DNA of 64,000 bases from contig VZSE01010148.1 of the NCBI GenBank assembly GCA_013398275.1, forward strand, positions 248,001 to 312,000, given 5' to 3'. This document shows, one piece after another, positions 1 through 11,474 of the stretch. Both the position numbers and the translations under genes were made by a program. Source of the stretch: Promerops cafer. Lineage: Eukaryota; Chordata; Aves; Passeriformes; Nectariniidae. Each line of letters begins with the position of its first letter. Within the stretch, counting starts at the first letter, position 1. Under the pieces are notes generated by a model. It made no database searches. It had not been told where the DNA came from and saw nothing but the letters and a program-made list of their open reading frames with translations.

Positions 1-2600
1 GCCAGCTGCCACCTGGAACAGGACTGGGTGGGGGAGTTTTGCCTTTGTTTCACTGAGAATGTTCCTGACATTTTGCACAGAGAAGAGATAGAGGGGAAAA
101 GTCTGGGTTAGCTGAATTAAGTGTAGCCCAACAGTGTCCTGAATCAAGGGAAGGAAAGTCTAAATGCCATGGAATCATACCACAGAGCCCTCCATCGACA
201 TGGGGGATACTGGATCAGGAGTATTGCTCTCTTTTTACCAAAGGCTTTGGCTGGGATTCATCACTGAATTACTCTGCTGTTAATCTTGCAAATCCTTCTA
301 TAATCAGTGATGTTCTGCAGAGGTAAAACAGAAGCAACTGAGTGGTGAATCAGATCTGATGTTTATCTGCTCACTTTTCTAAGCACCAGACAGGGACATT
401 TCCATGCAAGCAGGATCAGGGATCAACATCAGACATTACTAGAGAGAGGGAGAGCCAGTTCTGGGCCTTGTGCTGGCAAGAGTTGAATCACAGCTCCCTC
501 CCTATGTGCTGTGTCAGACAACACTACCAAAACCCCCCACAGCCCTCTGTAGGCCTTTTTTGTGACCCAGAAGATGAAGATTTTATAAAACTGAGGTTGA
601 TGCTGCATCCTTTTGCCCAGAGAATTTGTTCTGCATCTGCTAAATATTATTCCAGCAATTCCCAAAATGAAGTTCTCCTCACCTCTGCTGGGACTGATGG
701 GTCCTGCAGACCTTCCTCCTCCAGGGACAGAGGCTGCTGGAGATGGTGGGGGACAGTGAATCAGCTCGAGGTTCCCTGGACTGAGGCCAAAGGAGAACAC
801 AGAGGACAAAGCAAATATTAGCTTGTATTTCAGCAGCTCCAAGTTAAATTGGGAAACAAAAGAGGAAAAATTAAATAGAATGGGAGTTCCTGCTCCTGAA
901 TTGAGCAGCACTGAAGCCAGATTTCTCCTTCACTCTTTCACTCTGTGGCTCCTCTGCAAACAATTCAGTGGATGTGTATTTCTGGCACAAAGCACAGAGT
1001 CCTATGATTCTTGATTGTAATTATAACAATGAATTTCAGAAAGCCTGCGAGTGGTTCTGGGCATTTATAAAAGGGATTTAGGACGGTATTGTTTAAAAAG
1101 TGAGTGGTTTTTTGAATATCAAAGCAACTTAAGGAGAGCTGGAGTGGTGCTGAGACGAGGCTGCCACCAGTACAATTTTAAAAGAAACTGGTCACTAGTT
1201 TTTCTCTTCACATTCAGTCTCCACAGCAGACATGAATACGTGAGTTGCCCCTGGCTTTCTTATCATCCAAGAAAAAGCCACAAAACCCATCATAACCTCA
1301 GCTGACTCCCTGTGTTCCCTTCCAGCCTGACCCACTCTGCAGTGCTGGGGTTTGTGAGTCCAAGATGGACAAGGCTGTGTGAACGATTGTATTTTCACCA
1401 TTTACCCAGCAGACAAACAGTAGATCTTTTTTTGGAAGACTCAAAACAGCTTTCCCTAATACTATAAATGGGGGAATATTGTGGCTCCTACAGAAACACA
1501 CGTACTCGTTTGCCTTCACTGTAGGAAGCAAATGTCCACAGGAAAACTCAACGTTCTCATGTTTCCAAAGCTGCTGGCATGCACTGTTTGAAACTGCCCA
1601 CTCTGCAGCAAGTGGCTTTGATAGGATTTACTCACTGGGTGAAAAAATGAGCAGCCAAGCAAACACCCGTGCAGATCTGCATTCATCTCTCATGTTAATA
1701 TCTGACAATATTCCAGTTATTAAAGCATCTCTTTTGCCCAGGTCATAAAAACAGTTGGAGACAAAGCTCCAAAGGGCTGTTGCGTCCAAGCTATTCCATT
1801 TGCAGTGGGGACATGCCCTGATTTCACTCTGAGCTTCGTTTGACCCATGCAGAATGCCAGGACAGATGCAGCTGTGGACCTGCTTGCCTTGTGGAGGGTG
1901 CTGTGCCAGGGGCAGGACATCCTGGTGTGCTGGCACTGTCACCACGCTGTGCTTTGCAGCAAGGGCTCTGAGCAGAGTGTGCCCTCATTACTGCAGTTGC
2001 CTTGGTGCTCCCCACACTGCAGCAGCTGGAACAGCTGGAAAGCAGAGCCATGTGCAGTCCTTCCCACCTGGATCTGGCTGGCTGCAGGAGCAGCACTGTG
2101 AGGATGCTGTCCTGGCCCCCCTGAGCAGGAGCACAGATTTCCAGTGCCACTTAAAAACCCAGCAGAACAAGGAAAAGCAGCTGGTTTCCCTGGACCAACT
2201 GGTACGTGACAGGAACAGGTTGAAACTTCTCAGGGAGAGTGTTTGTCCTTTGGGAAATGCTGTTCTGTATGTGGTTTCTGCAATTTAATGAGGTAGCATG
2301 GTGAAGCTCTGGAATGGGAATTGTCACAGCAGAGTTTCTGGTTTACTGTTGCATGTAATTTTGGAACAGATATTTTTCATGGAAACAGTGATTTTAAAAA
2401 ATGGTTTGGAGGGGCTGAGAAAGGGATTTCTAATAAAAGTTAAATTGCTCCACAATGTCATTTTAAAAAATGTCGGCTTAAGCTTATGCTGTTGTTTTTC
2501 AGAGTACATTTTCATTTTGAAATTTGTTTCTATTTACTCAATCTGACTAGCCTCCCAAAACAACACCAAAATGTAAAGATGTTTCCCACACACCCGAAAT
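1..2600. other. Gene-free single-copy DNA
   Basis: I see no exon with convincing coding character and no repeat family that I can name. Open frames of 60-160 codons occur on both strands over the same bases (for example 429-911 minus and 468-821 plus). That is what stop-poor, moderately GC-rich vertebrate DNA gives by chance. The 3' part (about 2300-2560) is richer in A+T. Confidence 0.6.
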
Positions 2601-2618
2601 AAAAACCCTGCATTTAAT

Positions 2619-2674
2619 TTTGTGGGGTTTTTTTTTGCTTGTTAGTTTTTTGGTTTTGCTTTGGGTTTTTTTGT
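2619..2674. repeat. T/G-rich low-complexity tract
   Basis: Runs of T are broken by G and GG (pattern like TTTTTTGG, TTTGGG). It resembles other T/G-rich tracts in this window (26370-26440) and the A/C-rich tract at 58410-58560 read on its other strand. It is simple sequence, with no element ends visible. Confidence 0.75.
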
Positions 2675-3542
2675 AACATGCTGAAAAGTGTGTTTGGCAA
2701 AATGGAAATTCCTCTTCTACAACAGTTCTTACCGTGACCCTCTTGGAGTCAAACCTTCACCTGCCTGTGCCCCAGGTGCAATTCAGGCAGCAAAAACCAC
2801 TGACAAACCCCTGGAATGAATTTCACTAAGTGCCTTTTGCAAAACATCTTGAGTAGGTGCAGTGGATCGATAGGACCTGCCTGAGAGCAGCTGAACAGGG
2901 GAGGAAAGAAGCAATTCCTTAATAAGTTGTTCTTTGCCATCACCAGCTCAGGCTGGGAATTGGGACAAATGACAGCAAAGCACGATTTGCAGAGGAGCCC
3001 ATCTGCCAGGAGCTCTCACCTTCCTCAGCCTCAAGGTCACCCAGAGGGCACAGTCGATAATGCACCAGCCTGGGCCTCGCTGCGCTGCTCTGAACGCACA
3101 GAGAAACATTGCATGATTGAGCACAGCTCTGTTAAAATACCTGAAAAGCAAGGAAAAGGAAGAAAATGAATAGGGAAGGTATTAGTGCAGGATCTCAGGG
3201 TGGGAAAGAGGCCACAGTTTAGCTGGGTGGATTCCAGATGCTGGAGGGGGCTTGGTCCCAGGGTTTCCAGCACTAACCAAAGCACCTGCACGCAGAAGGT
3301 TCGTGGTGAGTCTGTAAGTGCTACTTTTTTGCATAGTGATAATCAGAGGGATGGAAATGAGCATTGCATGGGTACCAGCCATGTTTTGAAGGGGACAGGA
3401 TGGAGACTGGCAGCCCTTGGGGTCCAGCAAGGACAGGGGACTGGGATGAAACAACTTCGGCATCTCTGGAGGGCAAAAGAAGCCCAGCCCAGACTTGCCT
3501 TTGTGCCTGCCAGCCTACCCAAAATATAGAGGGAGTGACCGT

Positions 3543-3571
3543 TGGTCACACACCTTTTGCGTGTGTGACCA
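3543..3571. repeat. Perfect 11-bp hairpin with GGTCA arms
   Basis: Bases 3543-3553 (TGGTCACACAC) are the exact reverse complement of 3561-3571, with a 7-base loop. The outer ends carry GGTCA and TGACC, the half-site core used by many nuclear receptors, here in inverted orientation about 17 bases apart. The inverted repeat is seen directly. Any protein binding or RNA hairpin role is inference. The arm is rich in CA/GT dinucleotides, so it may also be a small microsatellite-derived palindrome. Confidence 0.7.
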
Positions 3572-4579
3572 CGTTTACAAATCAAACAGCACAGAGAGGA
3601 TATTCAAACCCACACTTCCAAAATCCTTCCACCAGGGCTGTTCAAAATACATTTATTATTGGTGATGGGGAGATCCTCAGCTGAGGTAAAGCGTCACCTC
3701 GTAGGACTGGAGCCCAGGGCCCTCCAGCCAGGGGATTTCCAAGGATAACAATGGCAGCTTCCCCTGCCTGCATCTCCTTCCTCCCTTATCACCACATCTT
3801 GAGTACGCAAATAACAAGAGGGTATTGTCAGGAAAAAGAGATTTAATTGCAGCCTACACTCCCTGAGAGGGTAAGATCAGCTTTTCTCCAGATCTAATCT
3901 TCATTCTTCATCTTTTGTTCTCTCCCTGTCATCCCTTCCCTCTCCTGGAAGTCTCTCTTTTCTGTTTTTCCCAGCCAGTAGCAAGTGACCAACCTGAAAA
4001 ATAAGAAAGAGGGAGGGGTGTCCTTGTCACTTCTTTTTCTACATTTTTGAATACTCTTTAAATCCTTTGGAGTGTTGTGTCCCACAAGAAGGGATTAGCA
4101 ATAATTCCCCTGCCATCTCTTGCTTCCGACGCTGTGACAGTTCATTCTCCTGAGATCCCCTAAACTCACCGCTGCATACATTAACCAGAGGACACGGAGC
4201 GGGCTTTGGGGGAGTGATACCCATGTCCCCCTCCCTCCAGCCTGCTGGTCCAGCTGAACACACCCACCCATCCACCACGGGCTCCTGGATCAGCACTTCT
4301 ACTCCTTAGCCACCCAAACCAACCCCAGCCTTGCCCGATGTGGGATGCTCTGGGTGGTTCAGCTCCCCCCGCGAGATTCACAAGGCAATGTCTGGAACTC
4401 TCTCTCCTCCCCATGCCTCACGATGGATCTGTGCCTCCTCCCCTGCTCCCACACTGCAATCCCTCCTTTTTCTTTTCCAAGCAGTGCAGTCTGCTGGGAA
4501 GGGCTCTCTACCACCTCTGCCTGGCTCTGGACGCTGCCAAGCCCCCGTAGATGATGAATGGTGCCTGTTATCTCTGCCC

Positions 4580-4620
4580 TGCTTTGCTTTCCCTGTTGGT
4601 AAAATGGGGTTCACAATCTG
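4580..4620 (-). mobile_element. Possible MIR SINE remnant
   Basis: The segment reads like the reverse complement of the MIR core: a 'cctcagtttccccatctgtaaaatgggg'-type consensus survives as CTTTCCCTGTTGGTAAAATG plus GGG. Only about 40 bases are recognisable, so this could be chance. MIRs are old and sparse in birds, and this degree of decay fits the family. Confidence 0.4.
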
Positions 4621-5799
4621 CACACTGTGATTTACCAGAGTGGAGCACTAAGAGACAGACAGAGTCTAGATTAGAGCTCGTGGAAATGCACTTTCTAGTC
4701 CTCAACTCCATTTCCCTTGTCCTGGGATTTTGAAATCCTCCTCTATAGCTCTCTCCCAGGTCAATAGCCATCTGTCTGAAGCCAGATCCTTCCATCCCCT
4801 TTCCTGTCACTGGTTCTATTTGTGGTCACCTCAGTTTTGCTTTCTTTAGGGGAAATAAGTGCACTGAGAGTGACACAAAAAAAAGAGCAGTATTCATCCC
4901 CCAAGAACTCTTTGCAATTCTGCTTAGCAGAAGAAGCCTTCCCTGCCCAGTTAGTTCTTCCTGCCATCTCTTCTCTCGTGTAAGTACTAAAATAAGCTGT
5001 TAATAAGAAAACCCACAGGCTTCCCCCTCTCAGTTCCTCCTGAGATTGTGGCCCACGTCCTTCTGTCCTGCATGGTGTCAGCAACTTTCAGTTCCACACC
5101 TCTTGGCCCCCCCAGCAGCCTGGGTTTGGCTGGGTGCTGAGCACCCAGCCCCACTCTCTGCTCTCAGTGCCCTCATGAGGGCAGGTGGGCGACAGGATTC
5201 CCTCCTCAGCCTCAGACAGGAACTGCCTGAGCTGTGTTATTCAGAGCCCTGATGGGAATTACAGGATGTCTGCCTGCTGAAAGGGCCCTGGCTGAGAAGC
5301 CACCCTCTGCTCTGGCCAGGGTGATGGCCACAGGGGTCCCCTGTGTGATGGGGAGCTGCTGTGAGCTCTGGAGGTGCACTCCTGTCATCTCTGGGGCAGT
5401 GACAGGGAGACAAGGATGACAAAATGCTGGGACTGAAGCCTGAGCCAAATGTGTGAAGTTTCTTGCCCTCCTTGATAGCCTTTTCTCCTGGATAAAAAAA
5501 AATGAATGTTTTATAAAGAGCATCATGAAAGCATGAAATCATATCATGATTTCAGTGTGAGCAGACAGCAAGAGAGATAGGAGCATCCCCTTGGATTTGC
5601 CTGCCTGAGGTTATTTACCTCAGGAAGCTCCTGAATAAAAGATACAAAAATACAGCAGAAAGTAGTATTATTTGCTCATTTCAAAGCATGATGGGAGGCA
5701 GGAAAACATTATAAGGGGTATCTTTGAATCTTGCCAGCCTGGATTTGTCAGGGCAGCGTTTTCATGGAGCACTCTCCGGGTGACCCAGTTTCTGAGACA

Positions 5800-5836
5800 C
5801 AGGCACAGACACACACACGTCCACACACACAGAGCC
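5800..5836. repeat. Imperfect CA microsatellite
   Basis: CA dinucleotides run in two short blocks with interruptions (CACAGACACACACACG, then CCACACACACAGAG). It is too short and broken to be highly variable. Confidence 0.8.
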
Positions 5837-8800
5837 CAGCCACAATCCACAACTTTAATAGCTCTGTGACATACAAAGGAGATTTTGATGCAAAGTGGAG
5901 CTGACAGAGAAGTGGAAGAAGTATCTGGGTTTTTTTGTTGTGGGTTTTTTTTTTTTTTCCATCCAGTGCCAAACTAAGATTACAGTCAAGGTGGTTTCAA
6001 CCTTCAGCAAGGACTGATGTTACTGTGGGTTCTGCTTTTAATGACATTTAGCAAAAAGCAGCAGCTCGGGAAGGGGGAACAAGGATTTTCTTTTCAGGAG
6101 GAATTTACTTGGGCTGTCAGGATTAAAGGCATGAAGCGAATGCATATGGGGCTGCAAAGGGGGCTTAATGGCTTTGCTGCTGGTAAGGACAGCACAGCTC
6201 TGAGACAGGGTGTGCCAGGCCTGTCAGGCAGCTGATAACACACCTGTGGATGTGGAAGGGTGCAGTGAAGAGATGTCATGGCAGTGTGGTCACGCTGGGG
6301 TGACTGTCACCGATGGTTTCCTGCCTGTGGTGACATGAAGGTGTTGTTATGTGGCAATAATCTCTGTTTCAGAAAACATCCCCCCAGGGTGAGGTGGCTG
6401 CTCCAGTCCAGATGAGGAGTGTCACTGCTCACCATGGCTCCATCAGACTCTTCTGTAATCCTGCAGGGAGCAGGCATGGGCCTGGGTGAGTTTGACAGGA
6501 CACCAAGACAGGTGCAGGCTGGATTGATGCTCCAGGTTGGGCACCCACCTATCCAGCTCAGGGCTGGCCTGGCATGGGTCCAGGCATCTCCAAAAGCTCC
6601 TAAATCATGCTAAGTTGTTGGGCTGAGTGCACCCAGGCTGATTCCATGTCCCCAAAGCAACACAGACTTTATTATTGCAGCAAATGGCCTTATAAAACCT
6701 GGGGCTTAGCCAGGAGCTCTACTTGGAGAGAAAGGAACAGCAGGCAAAACATCCAGAGAATATAAATGCTGGGCCAAAGTGCATCCCTTCTCGAGCTGCC
6801 CCAGGATTTGTTCATGTTAGGGAGGGCCCCTGGAGTGGTGTTTTGGCCTGGGCCTCCATTTAGAAAACTACAGATCAGCTGGTCACGCCTGCAGGAAGCT
6901 GTAAGCTCCTGGATTCAAACAGCAAAGGATTAATGGGTGAGGCAGCACGACCACAGAGCAGCTGCAGCCCTGATGGGGAGAGCTGGCAGCGGGCACAGCT
7001 CAGTAGAGATGGTGCCAGACAAAGAGGAAAATACAAGGAGAGGCTGCTGCTGTCTGTGGGGTGTGGTGGTGCTGCAGCTCCCCACCTGTCCTGCAGCCAC
7101 CTGAACGTCAGCAGATGGAGGCTGGTGCTTGCTGCACTGTACTGGGAGACCTTGTCAGAAATCCCCTGGTGTGTGGAGGCCTCCAGCCTGCTCCTCTGGA
7201 GGGATTCAGATGCAGAGGCTCTGGCAGGGACCTTCTGCTCCTGGGGGCTGGCAGCTCGGAGTGAAGGGGCCTGGAAGAAAGTGCTCAGGTTCAGCAGGAG
7301 GCTCTGGTGTGAGAGCAGGTCCCACACCTTGAGCAGGGTGGTGGCAGCTTGCTGTGAGAGAAATGTGGTGGGCTTGACTCACCTTTGGGAAAACAGCTTG
7401 TTTTGTGACTTGGGGAATTTTTAATAGGGCAGGCTGGGGCCGTGGTGGGGAAGAGCCAGTCCTCAGTGGTGAGTGCAGAGCATGCAGTGGGGAAATGCAG
7501 CCTTGAGCCCCAATTTCTCTGCTTGGATGGGAAGTCCTCTCCCCTCACCCCTGCAGCTGGAGGGGACAGCACCCACCAGGCCAGGGACCCTCTGCCCTGT
7601 GGGATGAACTCTCTGGGGGCTCAGAGCAGAAGCATCAGGCACCAGCCAGGCTGCTCTCCCCGCCTGGATGCGATGGAGCAGTGAGAGCTCCAAGGTTTTG
7701 TGGCTGCTCTTTGCAGCCATTATACAAACATGGCGCAGGGAAGTGACAGCAGAGTGTGTCCCCCTGACACCCAGAGAATAAAGTGATATTGCTGCTCCTG
7801 CTGCTGCTGCACAGCTCAACTCTGAACCTTCCCTCTGCGAAGGAGCTATGATTAGAATCTCATCTCGCTCTCTGTTGCACAGCACCTGCAGAAGAAAATC
7901 CCACCCAGCAGCACAGAACTATTTTTAAAGGCCTTTTTTACAGCAGGCTGGGAAATGGGGATGGTGAGAATCCTGCTGGTACCATGGAATTCTTTCAAAC
8001 CTGCTTGCAGAAGGTCACGGAGCTAGACTTGGGGAATGTGACTCAGAGAAAGGAAGAGGCAGAATGTTCTTGCCAAGTCTGAAGCTTGTGCCAGCTCTTT
8101 GCCTTGGGAGGCTGAATTTCAGCATCTTCTGGGTCTGTTGAGGGGTTTTTTTCAGGTTTGCTGTACCTGACTCAGCAAGACACCTCCAGCTGTCAGAAAT
8201 TTGCTGAGAGAGATTTGTATGCTTTGAAAAGAGGGGCACAGGGGTCCATGGCATGGGAATCGTGGGCAGGAACGTGTCCCAGGGCTGCTGTGCTCTCCCC
8301 CAGGGCTGTGGGAAGGGGTTGCCTGCAGCTTCTAGGCACCACAGAGTAAGAGGTGGGGGAAGGAAACAGGCAGAGAAGCCCAAGATGCTGAAAGAGTCAA
8401 GCCCTTGGGGTGTGGGATATGATGTGAATTCTGGACTGTCAGTGCCAAAAGGGTTTACTCACCTACATTTTGGAGGTGAACAAATGTACCAAGAAGCCTC
8501 AGAAGTGTCTGGGGATGGAGAGGGAGAGTGAAGTGTGGGCTGGTGGAAGCAAAGCCCCACTTTCTCCTTGATATGCTGCTCATGGATGGGGTTTGGCGCT
8601 GCTCAGACATAATTTGCTCTCCCTCTCTGAATGGAACCAGGGAAGTATATTACATTTATCTTCATAAAACAAGGGGCTTTGGAAGCAGTGGAACAGAGGA
8701 AGTCTGGTTTTCCACGGTCGTCTCCCGTGTGGATTCTCTGGCTGAGCTCATATCACACCCTGGGAGTGGGATGGGAAATGGAAGGGCAATGGCAGAAAGT

Positions 8801-9476
8801 GCTCATTTGAGAATATCCTCCTTTATAGAGCTTTTAAGGACTTAATTCCTCAGAGATGCCTCTTCTTCCATCAAATCTGATTGCAGGCCAGCAGGTTTGG
8901 AAAGCCACTGTGCAGTGCCCATGGGGCAACAAGCCCAGTCTGGTAAACCTTCTTTATGGGGAATTATATTAAAAAAATATATAGAACTGACCTGAAATCC
9001 CTACAAATTATTTGCCATTACACCCCACAGAGTTTGACCCACATATCTGTGCTTTTCAGGCTGGCATTTAGCACCAGGGCTCTGGAGCTGGAATGGAGAT
9101 TGGCATAAACCTGAGGAAAAGTCCCACTTAGGATGTACCATGGACCATACAGGCTGCAGGTGGAGCATGCAGCATTAAATTGATGTACCCAGCCACAAAA
9201 CCACTGCCCATTTTGTATAATACAGGCCAACAGGGATTTGAAAAATGTTCCCTTTCTGTGTGGAAAGACTATTTTTAAAATTGAACAGTAAGTTAGTCCT
9301 CTATTGACTTTCAGTTTCCATCCTCTCCCATTTCCATAGCAACTCTGGCCATTTATGCATTTATCTTCATATTTAACTTTCCTCTCTCATATAATTTCAA
9401 GTGGACTCAAGTGCTACCAAAGGGTTAAACCAGACTTTCAAACACCTCCCTATTTTTTAAGCAATTACTTGAAAAT

Positions 9477-9506
9477 ACATATATGTATGTATATTTATAT
9501 ATACAC
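9477..9506. repeat. AT/GT microsatellite
   Basis: Alternating ATAT and GTAT units form an imperfect palindrome-rich tract inside an AT-rich neighbourhood (about 9240-9540). Confidence 0.8.
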
Positions 9507-9509
9507 TAG

Positions 9510-10760
9510 GCTAAACTGACAACTTTGTGGTTTAATGAAAAGTGCCACTGGAATATTTGCCCTGAAAAACCCTTCAAGGCAGTAACAAGAACGAGTCACA
9601 GCCTCTCTCCTCCCACCTTTCCTTGTGTTATGACTGTTCAAAATTCTCCTCTGGAACCTAAACTTGCAGCTGCGACAGCTGTGAGATTGGCTGGGGATTG
9701 GCTGAGCTCAGGATTTGGAAATTTTGGCTGGTTTTCATCTTCTTTATTTTTGTTTTGGTGTTTTTTTTTCCTTTCTTGAAGCATTTGTATGTGTATTTGG
9801 GAGCAGTCAGAAGGCAGCAGCACTTCACAAATTTTGTGCTCCTGGGCTTGGGGCAGAGGCGTGAGCTCACCGTGACCACTTACAGTGCATTGACAGAATT
9901 GTTCCAAGGATCTGGAGCGGTTTTGGTGGGAATGCAGAGACCTTCTCTGGACTTTGCTGTCCAGGAGAGCAGCCAGGCAAGTGGTAGCCTTGGGGAATCT
10001 CCACGCATGACACCAGAGAACCCCTCCAAGCAGTCATTGCTGGCTGAGCTCCTTGGAGAGCAGATTGCTCTTGAAGCCTTGGTGCTGTCTGCATGAGGCA
10101 CCGGGAAGAAAGCTTTGAGGTCAGTAATTCTCTTCTAAGTCCACGCTTGAAATTCCCTCTCTATATTTTTGCAGTGTTTTTAGCTGCAAACTCCTGTGGG
10201 ATTTTCATCCTGGTACTCTCTAGACTCTCATCCTGCCTCTCCTTTAAGGCCTTCCCAGCCCTCCTCCATCCAGGTGATTTTTTTTTACAGGGGAAAAATA
10301 TCCCCCTGTCCTCAAGAAAACATGGATGGCTTAATTGCAGCACAGGAAAAATGGGACACGTTTCCCTGGAGTGCTGGTGACACAGCACAGGGGAGCACAA
10401 GGTGACCACGCTGTTTTGGGACAGTTCTGTCAGTGTGGCTCTGTTCACTGCACAAGGACCTGCCCAACTGACCAAGGTGCTGAAGTGCCAAAGGCATTTT
10501 AAATTTTTTATTCTAATGGGCCTGAGAGTCTAAATCTCATTGACTTTCAAATCGACTGTGCAGACCAATGCACAACACCCTGACAAGGCAGGATGGTTTT
10601 CTACAGAACGTCCTCCTGCACACCAGCCATCCACCCTCCTTCTGCTCCAGCAGCCTGGGATTCAGGTGTTACCATCTCCTGCTGGGGGATTTCTGCCGAG
10701 TCCTACAGCCAGACCTCCCAGTTTTTTTGTGCGAGGATATGAGTAAGCAACTGGTGGAAC
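9510..10760. other. Gene-free stretch
   Basis: No exon, RNA gene or named repeat is seen. It holds a T-rich run at about 9735-9775. Open frames on both strands (9698-10096 plus and 9867-10094 minus) cover the same bases and show no recognisable domain. Confidence 0.55.
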
Positions 10761-10762
10761 TG

Positions 10763-10872
10763 TTGAAGTTATTTAAGTGCCTAATTCCCGTTGAAAGCTG
10801 CTTAGATACACTTGAAAATCCCATTAGAGCACTTGCCTGCACCTTTAAGCACCTAAACACCTTTGAAAATGC
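10763..10872 (+). mobile_element. Old amniote repeat with palindromic core
   Basis: The segment carries the motif set of an old repeat found across reptiles and birds: 'aagtgcctaattcccgttgaaa' followed by 'ttgaaaatcccatt', then 'aagcacctaaacacctttgaaaat'. In better preserved copies the pieces 'taggtgcctaa...cccattgaa' and 'cctaaatacctttgaaaat' pair with each other. I recognise the pattern but cannot name the library family with certainty. No coding potential is seen. Confidence 0.55.
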
Positions 10873-11044
10873 ATTCTTTGGTCATTTAGGGATTGAAGGG
10901 CAGAGTTTCCAGAGGATTTGTGCTCCTAACTCACTTGCTGCTCCCGAAAGAAATCTCTGGTTTTGTCTGTGTTGTGCCGACGTCCCACGTCACCTTCCCC
11001 TTTCATTGCATCACTTGTGTTGTTCCTTGGGGAAGGGCTCTAAA

Positions 11045-11232
11045 TAATTCCTCCCCCTGCCTTGCTGTTGACACCTTCCTGAGTATTATTAAATCACCTC
11101 TTTACTCATCCTTTATCTGAGCTGTACGTAATTAGTTCCTTTAATCTTTCTTCACAGGTCAATCCTTCTAAACCCTTAATCATCTTTATCTCCTTTTGCT
11201 GGAGCCCCTCCAATTTGCTGACATTTTTTTCT
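11045..11232 (-). mobile_element. Old CR1-like LINE 3' region, decayed
   Basis: On the + strand the stretch ending 'TTAATCATCTTTATCTCCTT TTGCTGGAGCCCCTCCAATT' matches the general form of the reverse-complemented CR1 body ('ctgatcatctttgtggccctcctctggactcgctccaac'). The preceding 'TTTAATCTTTCTTCACAGGT' fits 'ctcagcctttcctcataggagag'. It is clearly older than the other CR1 copies here. A related LINE (L3/CR1-like) is possible. Confidence 0.6.
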
Positions 11233-11386
11233 TCTTCTTCATTTTATTTTGCATCAAGAAACAACAAAACCTCCAAGTTCCAAGGGCTCTCCGGGCTCAC
11301 TGATGGCAGTGTGGGGCTGTGGCTTTCCCCGTGGGCTCAGCCTGGGGAACAAAACTGGTGTTGGGAGGGAGAAAACTATCCCTGCC

Positions 11387-11474
11387 CCATCCCTGGGAGT
11401 GCCCAAGGCCAGGCTGGATGGGGCTTGGAGCAACCAGGGACAGCAGAAGGTGTCCCTGCCCATGGGGTGGAATG
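11387..11474 (+). mobile_element. CR1 LINE fragment
   Basis: The bases read in the CR1 sense orientation: 'CCTGGGAGTGCCCAAGGCCA', 'GGCTGGATGGGGCTTGGAGC', then 'AACCAGGGACAGCAGAAGGT' and 'GTCCCTGCCCATGG'. This is the mirror of the minus-strand copies at 13.25, 27.4 and 42.5 kb. The fragment is about 90 bp and lacks both the coding part and the terminal short repeat. A frame through it (11249-11593) is not a gene. Confidence 0.88.

Larger units (their letters stand above)
3575..9470. other. Gene-free stretch with one MIR-like scrap
   Basis: No coding exon or RNA gene is recognised. The stretch holds a possible MIR remnant at 4580-4620 (listed separately), a short CA-rich patch at 5800-5835, a T-run at 5925-5960 and a short CTG run at about 7790-7811. 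Frames at 6875-7327 minus and 6933-7424 plus overlap each other on opposite strands, which argues against either being a gene. Confidence 0.55.
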
